The notes under the pieces were generated by a model. It saw only the letters and a list, made by a program, of their open reading frames with translations. It made no database searches and was not told the origin of the DNA. 11,614 nt of DNA from DAOSEK01 sp035363095. Its GTDB lineage: Archaea; Nanobdellota; Nanobdellia; Woesearchaeales; UBA119. Where the stretch lies: positions 1 through 11,614 of the forward strand of contig DAOSEK010000028.1 of NCBI GenBank assembly GCA_035363095.1, given 5' to 3'. The translations under genes and the position numbers were made by a program. Numbering within the stretch: the first letter of the stretch is position 1; the number at the start of each line of letters is the position of its first letter. Positions 1 through 7,132 of the stretch are shown here, piece after piece.

Positions 1-112
1 CTATGTGCTTTTTTTCGAGTACTTGGGAGGAGTCATTTTTCTATCGGAGATACTGCCTATTAAGGGAAATGAGTGTTTTTTTGGAAAATATTAATAATTA
101 AGGGTGATTTTT

Positions 113-136
113 GGGTTATATTAGGTTTTTTATATT
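113..136 (+). promoter_or_regulatory. TATA-like boxes upstream of uvrC
   Basis: Two AT-rich boxes precede uvrC: GGTTATATTA around 115-124 and TTTTTATATTT at 126-136. With the usual archaeal spacing of about 25 nt, the first predicts transcription starting just before the ATG at 149 and the second predicts a leaderless start near the in-frame ATG at 158. No convincing Shine-Dalgarno precedes either ATG. The sequence does not decide between them. Confidence 0.4.
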
Positions 137-148
137 TGGTTTAATTGT

Positions 149-1765
149 ATGATTAAAATGGCTTTTAAGATAAAAGATATAGATCTTGTGCAAAGCCCAG
201 GCTGTTATATTTTTAAAGATAGCGGGGGCAAGATAATTTATATAGGCAAAGCTAAGAATCTGAAAAAGAGAGTGCTTAGTTATTTTAACAAAAGAATTGA
301 AGATGTTAAGACTCAAAGGCTTGTTTCTGAAATTTCTGATATTGAGTTTTTTGTTACTAAAACTGAGCTTGATGCTTTGGTTCTAGAAGCGAGTTTGATA
401 AAGAGATATAAACCAAAATATAATATTGATCTTAAAGATTCAAAGGCTTATGGATATATTCTGATAAGTGATGAGAGATTTGCAAGGATTTTGGTTGCTA
501 GAAATAAGAAGGTAAGAGGTAGGGTTTTTGGGCCATTTCCAAATGGAAGGATGAGAAATGAGATTATAGAGATTTTGATTAAAGCGTTTAAGATAAGAAC
601 TTGTAAGAAACTGCCCAAAAAGCCTTGTGTTAGATACCAAATGGGACTTTGTTATGCTCCCTGCATTGGAAAAATCAGTAAGGAAGAGTATGAGAGCAAT
701 ATTGAGAATGTTATTATGTTTCTTAAAGGGAAGAATTCTGAATTAATCAAAAAGCTAAAGGATGATATGTATTTGGTATCAGAAAAGCTTGATTTTGAGA
801 GAGCGATGATTATTAAGAATCAGATTGAGGCTTTAAGGTATCTTACACTTAGACAAGAGATTGATGATTCAAGTTATTCTAAGGAGGATGTTATTAATTA
901 TATTGAATTTTTGGATAAGGATAATTTTGAAAAGAAGGTAATGATTGTGGTTTTTGATATTAGGGATGGAATTATTAGAGGAAAGTCTGATTTCACGATT
1001 GATTTTGAGAAGAATTTTTTAGATGAGTTCTTGGTTGCTTACTATGATTCTTCAGAGAAGATTCCAAATAAGATAGTTCTTCCAAAAGAGCTTGAAGATT
1101 TGAGCATCAAGGACTATATTGAAGGAATTGCTAACCGCAAGATTTTGTTTATTGTTCCAAAGTCAGGAAAAAAGAAATCGCTTTTGGATCTTGCAAGAAG
1201 AAATATTGAGATCAAACTTAAAGGATATGAAAAGGTTAGACCAGAGATTGTGGATAAGCTTAGGCTTCCAAATGAGGGGAGAATTATTGAGTGTTTTGAT
1301 ATTTCTCATTTTGCTGGCAGTGAGATGGTTGGAAGTATGGTTCGATTCTTTGATGGTGAGCCTGATAAAAGAGAGTATAGAAGGTTTATGATTAAAACTG
1401 TTGAGGGTATTGATGATTTTAGAGCTATTTATGAGATTGTTAAAAGAAGGTACAAAAGGCTTTTAACTGAAAATAAAAAGATGCCTGACCTTGTTTTGAT
1501 TGACGGGGGAAGGATACAGCTTGATTTTGCCTTAAAGGCTTTAGATGAATTGGGCGTAAAAATTCCATGTGTTTCAATCGCTAAGAAATTTGAAGAGATT
1601 TATGTTCCTTTTAGAAAACAACCTTTAAGGTTTGATATAAAAAGTGATTTTATGAGGCTTTTTATAAGGATTAGGGATGAAGCACACAGATTTGGAATAA
1701 CATACAACAGACTTTTAAGAAGTAAGAAGGTAAGGGCTAGCTTTCTAAAAAAACCATTCCCATAA
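149..1765 (+). CDS. uvrC: UvrC, excinuclease ABC subunit C, lacking the C-terminal HhH domain
   Basis: UvrC is the nuclease of nucleotide excision repair; recruited by UvrB at a lesion, it cuts the damaged strand on both sides. Visible in order: a GIY-YIG nuclease domain (residues 16-95, GCYIF...YIGKAKNLKKR, with Y31, R41 and E80 as likely catalytic residues); a cysteine cluster C152/C160/C168/C172 matching the Fe-S site known in UvrC; a UVR helix pair for UvrB contact (about 205-235, LDFERAMIIKNQIEALR); and an RNase H-like domain with D384 (ECFDISHF), D452 (LIDGG) and H513 (RDEAHRF). The protein ends only 25 residues after H513, where family members usually continue into a (HhH)2 DNA-binding domain; at 538 residues it is shorter than E. 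coli UvrC (610). No continuation appears in another frame before uvrB. ATG 158 is an alternative start. uvrB follows on the same strand; uvrA is not in the window. Confidence 0.97.
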   Translation: MIKMAFKIKDIDLVQSPGCYIFKDSGGKIIYIGKAKNLKKRVLSYFNKRIEDVKTQRLVSEISDIEFFVTKTELDALVLEASLIKRYKPKYNIDLKDSKAYGYILISDERFARILVARNKKVRGRVFGPFPNGRMRNEIIEILIKAFKIRTCKKLPKKPCVRYQMGLCYAPCIGKISKEEYESNIENVIMFLKGKNSELIKKLKDDMYLVSEKLDFERAMIIKNQIEALRYLTLRQEIDDSSYSKEDVINYIEFLDKDNFEKKVMIVVFDIRDGIIRGKSDFTIDFEKNFLDEFLVAYYDSSEKIPNKIVLPKELEDLSIKDYIEGIANRKILFIVPKSGKKKSLLDLARRNIEIKLKGYEKVRPEIVDKLRLPNEGRIIECFDISHFAGSEMVGSMVRFFDGEPDKREYRRFMIKTVEGIDDFRAIYEIVKRRYKRLLTENKKMPDLVLIDGGRIQLDFALKALDELGVKIPCVSIAKKFEEIYVPFRKQPLRFDIKSDFMRLFIRIRDEAHRFGITYNRLLRSKKVRASFLKKPFP

Positions 1766-1783
1766 GACAAATGCTTTGTTAAA

Positions 1784-1793
1784 TTATTTAAAT
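1784..1793 (+). promoter_or_regulatory. TATA box of uvrB
   Basis: TTATTTAAAT lies in the 62-nt uvrC-uvrB gap. A start about 25 nt downstream falls near 1814, giving a ~14-nt leader to the ATG at 1828. The more upstream in-frame ATG at 1792 lies inside this box, which argues against it as the translation start. Inference from spacing. Confidence 0.5.
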
Positions 1794-1827
1794 GAAGGCT
1801 CTTTTCTGTTTTGTTATGCAAGGTAAA

Positions 1828-3777
1828 ATGAATAGTAAGAAGATTTTTGAGCTTAAGTCTGATTTTAAGCCTGATGGAGACCAGCCAAAGGCTATTAAGG
1901 GGCTTTGTGAGGGGTTAAATAAAGGTTTTGAGAAGCAAACTCTTTTAGGGGTGACTGGCTCAGGCAAGACTTTTACTATGGCTAATGTGATTAATTTCTT
2001 TCAAAAGCCTACTTTAGTTTTGGCGCACAATAAAACTTTGGCGTTTCAGCTTTATACTGAATTTAAGGAATTTTTTCCAAAGAATAAGGTTGAGTATTTT
2101 ATTTCATACTATGATTATTATCAGCCTGAAAGTTATATTCCATCTACTGATACGTATATTGAAAAGGATGCACAGATTAATCCAAAGATTGAGCTTATGA
2201 GGCTTTCTGCTACTACTTCTCTTTTATCAAGAAATGATGTTATTGTTGTTGCTTCGGTTTCGGCGATTTATGGATTAGGGAATCCAAAGAGCCACAAGGA
2301 GTTGGTTTTAAGGATTACTAAGGGAGAGAAGATTAAGAGAAACACGATTATTGAAAATCTTTTGAATCTTTATTATGAGCGAAACGATACAGAACTTTTG
2401 GCATCACGATTTAGGGTAAGGGGAAATGTTGTCGATATTTTTTTATCTTTTGATAACAAGATAATAAGGATAGGATTTTTTGGCGATGTGATTGAGTCCA
2501 TTAAATTACTTGATAAGGATACTTTAGATATTATTTCAGAACATGATGATTTTGATATTTATCCAGCAAAGCATTTTGTTACTTCCAAAGAGGAGATTTT
2601 AGGGATTACAAGAGAGATTCAAAGAGAACTTGATAGCTATCTGCCTGCGCTTGATAATAAAAATCCTATATTTGCATATAGGCTTAGGCAAAAGATTATG
2701 TACGATATTGAGATGATGAATGAGATGGGTTATTGTAAGGGGATTGAGAATTATTCAAGGTATTTTGATAAAAGAAAAAAGGATGAGAGACCTTATTGTC
2801 TTATTGATTATTTTCCCGAAGATTTCTTGATGTTCATTGATGAGTCGCACCAAACGATTCCACAGGTTAGAGGGATGTTTAATGGGGATAAAAGTAGGAA
2901 GGAAACGTTGATAGAATATGGTTTTAGGCTTCCTTCTGCACTTGATAACAGGCCTCTTAAATTTAATGAATTTGAAAGGTTTCTAAAAAGAGTTGTATTT
3001 GTATCAGCGACTCCAAGTGAATATGAGATTAAGAGCTCTAAACAGGTAGTTGAGCAGATTATTAGGCCTACAGGACTTATAGACCCAGAGATTGTAATTA
3101 AGGATTCTGATACACAGATAAAGGATGTTTTGGAAGAGATAAAGAATACTGTTAAAGAGGGTTATAGGATTTTGGTTACCACTTTAACAAAAAAATTATC
3201 TGAGGAAATTACTGACTTTTTTGCTTCCAAAGGGATTAGGGTCAGATACCTGCATTCAGAGATTGATTCTATTGAACGCTCTGAACTGATAAGACAACTT
3301 AGACTTGGGGAGTTTGATGTTATTGTAGGTATTAACCTTTTAAGAGAGGGGCTTGATATTCCTGAAGTTGGGCTTGTGGCAATCCTTGATGCGGATAAAG
3401 AGGGTTTTTTAAGGGATGAAAGAAGTTTAATTCAAACTATTGGAAGGGCAGCAAGAAATTCTAAGTCCAGGGTTATTTTGTATGCAAAGAATATTACTAA
3501 ATCTATAACTAGGGCAGTTGAAGAGACAAATAGGAGAAGGAATATTCAGATGGAGTATAATAAAAAGATGAATATTACTCCTAAAAGTATTGTTAAGCCA
3601 ATATCACAACAGCTTGTGACTATAACTGATGATAAGATGGTTCCTAAATCACAGATTCCAAATCTTGTGATAGAGCTCGAATCACAGATGCGAGCCTCTG
3701 CTGAAAGGCTTGATTTTGAGATGGCGATAAAACTTAGAGAGAAAATTAAAAGATTAAAGGATAAGCACGGTTTATAA
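1828..3777 (+). CDS. uvrB: UvrB, excinuclease ABC subunit B
   Basis: UvrB is the damage-verifying helicase-like ATPase of nucleotide excision repair; it receives the lesion from UvrA and recruits UvrC. Numbering here is from the upstream ATG at 1792 (subtract 12 for the chosen start). Seen: the N-terminal SDFKPDGDQPKAI signature, Walker A GVTGSGKT (53-60), the damage-probing beta-hairpin YDYYQPESYIP (107-117), DEAD-like motif FIDESH (348-353), VSATP (404-408), GINLLREGLDIPEV (513-526), the arginine-finger motif QTIGRAARN (548-556) and a C-terminal UVR helix pair (about 628-656). The protein is complete at 649 residues, close to the usual 660-675. Start 1828 is preferred because AAGGT sits 3 nt upstream, it fits the TATA box, and the family begins just before the SDFKP motif. 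The last residue is 62 nt before the next start, and a separate promoter follows. Confidence 0.98.
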   Translation: MNSKKIFELKSDFKPDGDQPKAIKGLCEGLNKGFEKQTLLGVTGSGKTFTMANVINFFQKPTLVLAHNKTLAFQLYTEFKEFFPKNKVEYFISYYDYYQPESYIPSTDTYIEKDAQINPKIELMRLSATTSLLSRNDVIVVASVSAIYGLGNPKSHKELVLRITKGEKIKRNTIIENLLNLYYERNDTELLASRFRVRGNVVDIFLSFDNKIIRIGFFGDVIESIKLLDKDTLDIISEHDDFDIYPAKHFVTSKEEILGITREIQRELDSYLPALDNKNPIFAYRLRQKIMYDIEMMNEMGYCKGIENYSRYFDKRKKDERPYCLIDYFPEDFLMFIDESHQTIPQVRGMFNGDKSRKETLIEYGFRLPSALDNRPLKFNEFERFLKRVVFVSATPSEYEIKSSKQVVEQIIRPTGLIDPEIVIKDSDTQIKDVLEEIKNTVKEGYRILVTTLTKKLSEEITDFFASKGIRVRYLHSEIDSIERSELIRQLRLGEFDVIVGINLLREGLDIPEVGLVAILDADKEGFLRDERSLIQTIGRAARNSKSRVILYAKNITKSITRAVEETNRRRNIQMEYNKKMNITPKSIVKPISQQLVTITDDKMVPKSQIPNLVIELESQMRASAERLDFEMAIKLREKIKRLKDKHGL

Positions 3778-3803
3778 AATTTGAAAGTTTTTAGCATTTT
3801 TTT

Positions 3804-3835
3804 AGAAATATTTAAATATACATTCCCGTAGAGGT
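3804..3835 (+). promoter_or_regulatory. Promoter and ribosome binding site of the cysteine-rich protein gene
   Basis: AGAAATATTTAAATATA (3804-3820) looks like a BRE plus TATA box. GAGGT at 3831-3835 is a Shine-Dalgarno 6 nt before the GTG start at 3842. The ATG overlapping it (3840) is followed at once by TGA, so GTG is the start. The TATA spacing predicts transcription starting near 3838-3840, slightly too late to include GAGGT, so either the true box is further upstream or the transcript is leaderless. Confidence 0.5.
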
Positions 3836-3841
3836 TGAAAT

Positions 3842-5494
3842 GTGAAAAAAGAACTAATTGGTGTTGGAACAATTTTTTTGATCTTGTTGATTAGTTTAAA
3901 TTTTGCGTATAGCTATGCTATCGGCAGTAAATATGAGAAGTTCATGAGGTTTTTTGTAGAGAACAAAGAGATTATTATTCAGCAGATAAGAATTGCACGT
4001 AGTACGCAAACTGAGCCAAAAGTAACGCTGATTCCAAGTAATATCAATCTTCCAGCAGACCCTCAAAATACAAATACCCTGAAGCAGTGCGTTGAAACTG
4101 GTAGAGATTGTACAAGAGGAAGTGATTGTTGCGAAGATTTTTTGTGTATTGAGGGAAAATGCAAAAGTGAGTGTGAGCCATTAGATTTAATATGGAGAGA
4201 TAAGAAGTGCTCAGATGATGATCAAGATTATGATAACTCTGGGAAGGCATGTATCTTTTATTTGCCACAAGGCTCTACACTTGGACTGGTCTTATGTGAC
4301 GACATTAGCAACTCAATAAGAAATAAAGAAGCAAGCGCATCAGCGTGTTATGAGAGCGATTCAACTAGAAATGAGACTTTTGAATATGGAGCAACGGCAC
4401 ATGTACTTTGTGGTGTTGATACTGGAGTAAATATTGTAAAAATCAACTCTGATATTTGCAAGAATTTAACTACTTTAACTGAAGCATATTGCGATCCAAA
4501 CATAGGAATAAGACTAAAAGATATTACATGTCCTAGTGGAACTGTATGCACAAACGGAAGATGTATTGGCGAAGCAGAATTACCTCGCTGTGGGGAAAAT
4601 GATGGTGGAAAAAATATTATGCTCTTTGGATATGCATTTTTAAAAGATGCTTTTGGAAATATTGTGGAGCTATATCACGATGATTGTTATTATGCAGGGA
4701 CTAGTAACTATGGAATCAGCTATGGATTTGTAGAAAGATATTGCGATCCAAATGATCCTCATGTTATAAAAACTTCTAAGGATTTGTGCCCGCCAGGGTA
4801 TAATTGCATAAATGGGGCATGTCTAAATTTAGAACCCGTTGAATGTGTTGATTATGATGGTGGGATCCATTTTGCAACTCTGAGTAATGTTACAAAAGGC
4901 GACACAATAAAATACGATGGGTGTATCTATAATGCTATTGCTGTTGAATATTTTTGTTACAATAATGAGATCCAATCCGCTAGACTTAGATGTGAAAAAG
5001 GATATAGTTGCGTCAACGGAAAGTGTGTGGACTACCCTTTACAACCTGCATACGGATGCACTTGTGTGAATGGAAGATGTAGGGATTCTAATGGGGCAGA
5101 TAATATCAACTACTGCCTAGATGGAAAAGCACATTCGTTTTATTGTAAATCCACAAATGGTCAGGGTCAACAAGTAGTACCTTATGTTGCAGGACCACTT
5201 GTTAAAGATTGTACTGATGGCAAGGTTTGTGAACAAGGTTATTGCATACCTAAAACAAATGTGGAGTTTATCTGCAACGAAACAGATTTTTCACTAGATT
5301 CAGGGGGGGTAAACATTTATCAAAAAGGCACTATGTATAACCAAGTGGATGGTAAAAGCTATACTGATTTTTGCACTAAAGATTCTAATGTTGTTGAGTA
5401 TTCCTGTGCTTTTAGCGCAGGCAATGCAAGGGCCACAGATTATAGAATTTTAAAATGCGAAAAGGGCTGTCAAGATGGCGCCTGTATCAAATAA
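3842..5494 (+). CDS. Secreted or membrane-tethered cysteine-rich repeat protein
   Basis: A 550-residue envelope protein, no enzymatic function recognised. Residues 5-26 form one hydrophobic segment after MKKE, a signal peptide or N-terminal anchor; everything after should be outside the cell. A linker (30-80) leads to 43 cysteines. C83 to C107 has a C-x6-C-x5-CC-x4-C-x4-C spacing resembling small knotted disulfide domains. Then a module recurs: a tail of type C-P/K/D-x-G-x-x-C-x-x-G-x-C at 230-241, 316-327, 384-395, 457-468 and, shortened, 539-548. Several tails are followed by C-x-x-x-DGG or a related stretch (250-256, 335-341, 478-489) and a 50-80-residue body with internal cysteines. Similar DGG/cysteine modules are common in surface proteins of DPANN archaea (recalled, not searched). 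There is no C-terminal membrane span. Start codon GTG. Likely roles are adhesion, ligand binding or a protective coat; disulfides imply an oxidising exterior. Confidence 0.88.
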   Translation: MKKELIGVGTIFLILLISLNFAYSYAIGSKYEKFMRFFVENKEIIIQQIRIARSTQTEPKVTLIPSNINLPADPQNTNTLKQCVETGRDCTRGSDCCEDFLCIEGKCKSECEPLDLIWRDKKCSDDDQDYDNSGKACIFYLPQGSTLGLVLCDDISNSIRNKEASASACYESDSTRNETFEYGATAHVLCGVDTGVNIVKINSDICKNLTTLTEAYCDPNIGIRLKDITCPSGTVCTNGRCIGEAELPRCGENDGGKNIMLFGYAFLKDAFGNIVELYHDDCYYAGTSNYGISYGFVERYCDPNDPHVIKTSKDLCPPGYNCINGACLNLEPVECVDYDGGIHFATLSNVTKGDTIKYDGCIYNAIAVEYFCYNNEIQSARLRCEKGYSCVNGKCVDYPLQPAYGCTCVNGRCRDSNGADNINYCLDGKAHSFYCKSTNGQGQQVVPYVAGPLVKDCTDGKVCEQGYCIPKTNVEFICNETDFSLDSGGVNIYQKGTMYNQVDGKSYTDFCTKDSNVVEYSCAFSAGNARATDYRILKCEKGCQDGACIK

Positions 5495-5515
5495 ATAGAA
5501 TTTATTTAATTTTGA
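5486..5515 (+). terminator. AT-rich hairpin at the end of the cysteine-rich gene
   Basis: AAATAAAT (5489-5496) and ATTTATTT (5500-5507) form a perfect 8-bp stem with a 3-nt loop spanning the stop codon. An alternative outer pairing ATCAAA/TTTGAT uses 5486-5491 and 5510-5515. It is a weak, G+C-free hairpin, possibly a terminator or 3'-end stabiliser. Confidence 0.3.
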
Positions 5516-5582
5516 TAACCGAATTTTTAAAAATGACTTACAATTTTCATTCAGAAAGCTAGCTCTTTTCCTTATATCTCAA

Positions 5583-5603
5583 AAAAGGGGCTTTATTATA
5601 AAA
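5583..5603 (-). terminator. T-tract terminator of tRNA-Trp
   Basis: On the minus strand the tRNA 3' end is followed at once by TTTT and, about 10 nt further, by AAAGCCCCTTTTTT. Oligo-T on the transcript is the usual archaeal termination signal. The same AAAGCCCCTT string lies before the T-tract after the gene ending at 8480. Confidence 0.45.
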
Positions 5604-5677
5604 TGGGGACGTGGGGATTCGAACCCCAATCCGGCGGTCTGGAGCCGCCTATTCTAGCCAGGTTATACTACGTCCCC
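5604..5677 (-). tRNA. tRNA-Trp (anticodon CCA)
   Basis: A complete 74-nt cloverleaf on the minus strand. The acceptor stem pairs GGGGACG with CGTCCCC, with discriminator base A at 5604. The anticodon stem is GGCGG/CCGCC around loop CTCCAGA, which places anticodon CCA (plus-strand TGG at 5640-5642). The T arm has the stem GGGGT/ACCCC-type pairing around TTCGAAT. There is no encoded CCA, as is usual in archaea, and no intron, although tRNA-Trp carries one in many archaea. A TTTTAAT box at about 5708-5714 could serve as promoter. The gene stands alone, opposite in strand to the genes on its left. Confidence 0.97.
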
Positions 5678-5938
5678 TTAGATTAGAATGAATATATTAT
5701 GTTGGAGAATTAAAAGCTCTTTTTAAAGTTTTCTTTTGAGAAATATGCTAGTTGAATGGAAAGTTACAATCTTTGAAAGTTAAGATTTTGAGTTGGTAAA
5801 TATTTTTTTTCTCCTACTTGTGCTAGGGTTAGTTTATATGAAATATTTGTAGTGAAATATTTGTATATCAATAGATTCAAGAAATTATAATCCAAAAGAT
5901 TACAAAGATAGGGATATTTTAATAAATAAAAGAAAAAA
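5678..5938. other. Gap between tRNA-Trp and the small minus-strand genes
   Basis: About 260 nt with no convincing gene; plus-strand ATGs open only frames of 16 codons or fewer. It holds the likely tRNA promoter (near 5700-5715) and a 13-nt direct repeat TGAAATATTTGTA at 5839-5851 and 5853-5865. A T-rich run on the minus strand directly after the stop codon at 5939 could terminate the small minus-strand transcript. Confidence 0.5.
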
Positions 5939-6052
5939 TTATTTTTTCCAATGAAGACTTCGTTTGTTTTTTATATTCTGAATTTCTATCCAACTGACTG
6001 AACTAATTAACTGACTAATTTTTTTTGTTTGGTTATTTTTGTTTAGGGGCAT
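5939..6052 (-). CDS. Very small basic protein (37 aa), unknown function
   Basis: A 37-residue frame supported mainly by its ribosome binding site: minus-strand AAGGTG (6064-6059) lies 6 nt before the ATG. The product is strongly basic and Asn/Lys-rich (MPLNKNNQTKKISQ..., ending SLHWKK), with seven Lys and one Arg against a single acidic residue, two tryptophans and no membrane segment. It starts 41 nt after the stop of the 68-residue gene on the same strand, so the two may be co-transcribed. A T-tract follows the stop. A nucleic-acid or ribosome-binding role would suit the charge but is only a guess. It could be a chance frame; the good Shine-Dalgarno is the main argument against that. Confidence 0.42.
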   Translation of the reverse strand: MPLNKNNQTKKISQLISSVSWIEIQNIKNKRSLHWKK

Positions 6053-6093
6053 ATTTTTCACCTTCTGAATTTTGATTAGAAAATATGAAAAAA

Positions 6094-6300
6094 TTAAACT
6101 AAAAGAAAATCTCCTAGCCTTTCATTATGGCTCATTAATTCATTGCAGTCATCTACAAAAGGTTGTGGGATTACAAAATATTCTTCTTTTAGAATAGTTT
6201 TGTTTTGCTCCCAATGTGTTGCTCTTTTTTCTTTAAATAACAACTCCTTAGCTTTTGCCTTTTGTTTGACGCTTAGGGCCTTTATAGTTAAATTTTTCAT
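6094..6300 (-). CDS. Small soluble protein (68 aa), unknown function
   Basis: Not recognised as a known family. The start is well supported: minus-strand GAGGTGATC (6313-6305) is a perfect complement to the archaeal 16S rRNA 3' end and lies 4 nt before the ATG. The protein begins with a Lys-rich, probably helical half (residues 1-28, rich in K, A, L and E), then THWEQNK, an EEYFVIPQPFVDD stretch around 39-51 and a short C-terminal helix ending DFLLV. No signal peptide or membrane segment, so cytoplasmic. A TATA-like box and a dyad overlapping the ribosome binding site suggest regulated expression. The 37-residue gene follows 41 nt downstream. It is divergent from the membrane-protein gene at 6431, with a 130-nt shared control region. 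Confidence 0.72.
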   Translation of the reverse strand: MKNLTIKALSVKQKAKAKELLFKEKRATHWEQNKTILKEEYFVIPQPFVDDCNELMSHNERLGDFLLV

Positions 6301-6304
6301 GATT

Positions 6305-6345
6305 GATCACCTCAATTAATGAGGTTATTTATGGTTTTATTAATA
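6305..6345 (-). promoter_or_regulatory. Promoter, dyad and ribosome binding site of the 68-aa gene
   Basis: TATTAATAAAA (6345-6335, minus) is a TATA-like box; a start about 25 nt on falls near 6316. The dyad CCTCA-N5-TGAGG at 6310-6324 straddles that position and its proximal arm is part of the Shine-Dalgarno GAGGTGATC. It could be an operator at the transcription start or, if transcription begins earlier, a hairpin masking the ribosome binding site. Confidence 0.45.
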
Positions 6346-6404
6346 CCCTGTGAAGGGCAGTTACAGAATGCAGTTCTGAAAGATTGTTTCATAAGTTTTA
6401 TAAA
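6346..6404 (+). promoter_or_regulatory. Promoter and dyads upstream of the membrane-protein gene
   Basis: GTTTTATAAA (6395-6404) is a clear TATA box; transcription would start near 6425, only a few nt before the ATG at 6431, so the message is probably almost leaderless, which fits the absence of a Shine-Dalgarno. Upstream lie two short dyads, CCCT-GTGA-AGGG (6346-6357) and CAGAA-TGCAG-TTCTG (6364-6378), possible regulator sites between the divergent genes. Confidence 0.5.
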
Positions 6405-6430
6405 GTGTTTTTTAGTACTTATGGTTTAAG

Positions 6431-7132
6431 ATGGATTATGTAGCTTTCTTGGGTTTTGACTTGTATATTGATGTTTTTAGTTCTGTTGTACTTTTGTGGA
6501 TTATTATTTTTATGTTTACAAATAAAAGAATTGCAATAAAAAGAAGGGAACAAAGGCTTTTGTTTTGGTCTTTTATTCTGATTTTTTCATCGTTTTTTTT
6601 TAAGTTAATCTCTCATCATGTGGGGTATATACTTTTTGGGAAGTTAAGAATTTTTGAAAATATTTTAGTTGCAAAGAACCATTGTGCAATTGTTAATGGA
6701 ATTCCTTGCGCAATTCTTGGGATGGTACTTTTTTATAGAATACTTTTTGTGTTGGGCTTATATTTGATATACCTTGGTTATATGAAACGAGATTCTGTTC
6801 TCAATATTGCTTTAATGGGGTATTTACTTGTAGCTATTGCTTATTTTAGTTATTTTGCATATTACATTTTTCATATTACTTCGCTGGTGTTGCTTTTGGT
6901 CATTATATCTGAATTGGCAAAAAGATATTCACAAAACAAATATTTTAAAACTAAGCTTCTGATTATCAGTTTTAGCTTGATTGCGCTAAGCCAAGCGATT
7001 TTTGTAGCTATTCTTAGAAACCCATTCTATTATGTTATAGGTGAAATTATTCAGTTGGCAGGATTTTTTATTTTATTTTTTACTTTTATTACGGTGTTTG
7101 CTAAATGGTCAATAAAAAAAGAGAGAGCATAG
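6431..7132 (+). CDS. Seven-helix integral membrane protein paired with a winged-helix gene
   Basis: A 233-residue polytopic membrane protein; family not recognised. Hydrophobic segments are seen at about 12-30, 43-61, 94-118, 122-147, 148-163, 174-195 and 201-225, so about seven helices, with a basic cytoplasmic loop after the first (NKRIAIKRREQR, 31-42) and a basic C-terminal tail (KWSIKKERA). The longest loop (62-93) contains H62, H63, H84, C85 and C93 and could bind a metal or ligand. The last helix has G-E-x-x-Q-L-x-G-F, reminiscent of seven-helix sensor modules. There is no kinase or transporter motif. The next gene, a small winged-helix protein, overlaps its 3' end by 28 nt, which implies coupled translation and suggests that this is a membrane sensor or sequestering partner for that DNA-binding protein. 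That role is inference. Confidence 0.82.
   Translation: MDYVAFLGFDLYIDVFSSVVLLWIIIFMFTNKRIAIKRREQRLLFWSFILIFSSFFFKLISHHVGYILFGKLRIFENILVAKNHCAIVNGIPCAILGMVLFYRILFVLGLYLIYLGYMKRDSVLNIALMGYLLVAIAYFSYFAYYIFHITSLVLLLVIISELAKRYSQNKYFKTKLLIISFSLIALSQAIFVAILRNPFYYVIGEIIQLAGFFILFFTFITVFAKWSIKKERA

Noticed and set aside
1..101. Possible 3' tail of an upstream gene, or a 32-codon frame from the ATG at 3
   Set aside because: All three plus-strand frames are open at the left edge, ending at about 63, 97 and 101, and none has a recognisable motif or ribosome binding site.
1792..1827. Upstream in-frame ATG as the uvrB start
   Set aside because: It lies inside the TATA box, adds 12 residues not expected in UvrB, and has no ribosome binding site.
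5839..5865. Tandem TGAAATATTTGTA repeat as an origin iteron
   Set aside because: Only two copies in AT-rich DNA, with no replication gene or further motif nearby.
5951..6001. 16-codon plus-strand frame beginning MKTSFVF
   Set aside because: Short, no ribosome binding site, and lies opposite the better-supported 37-residue minus-strand gene.
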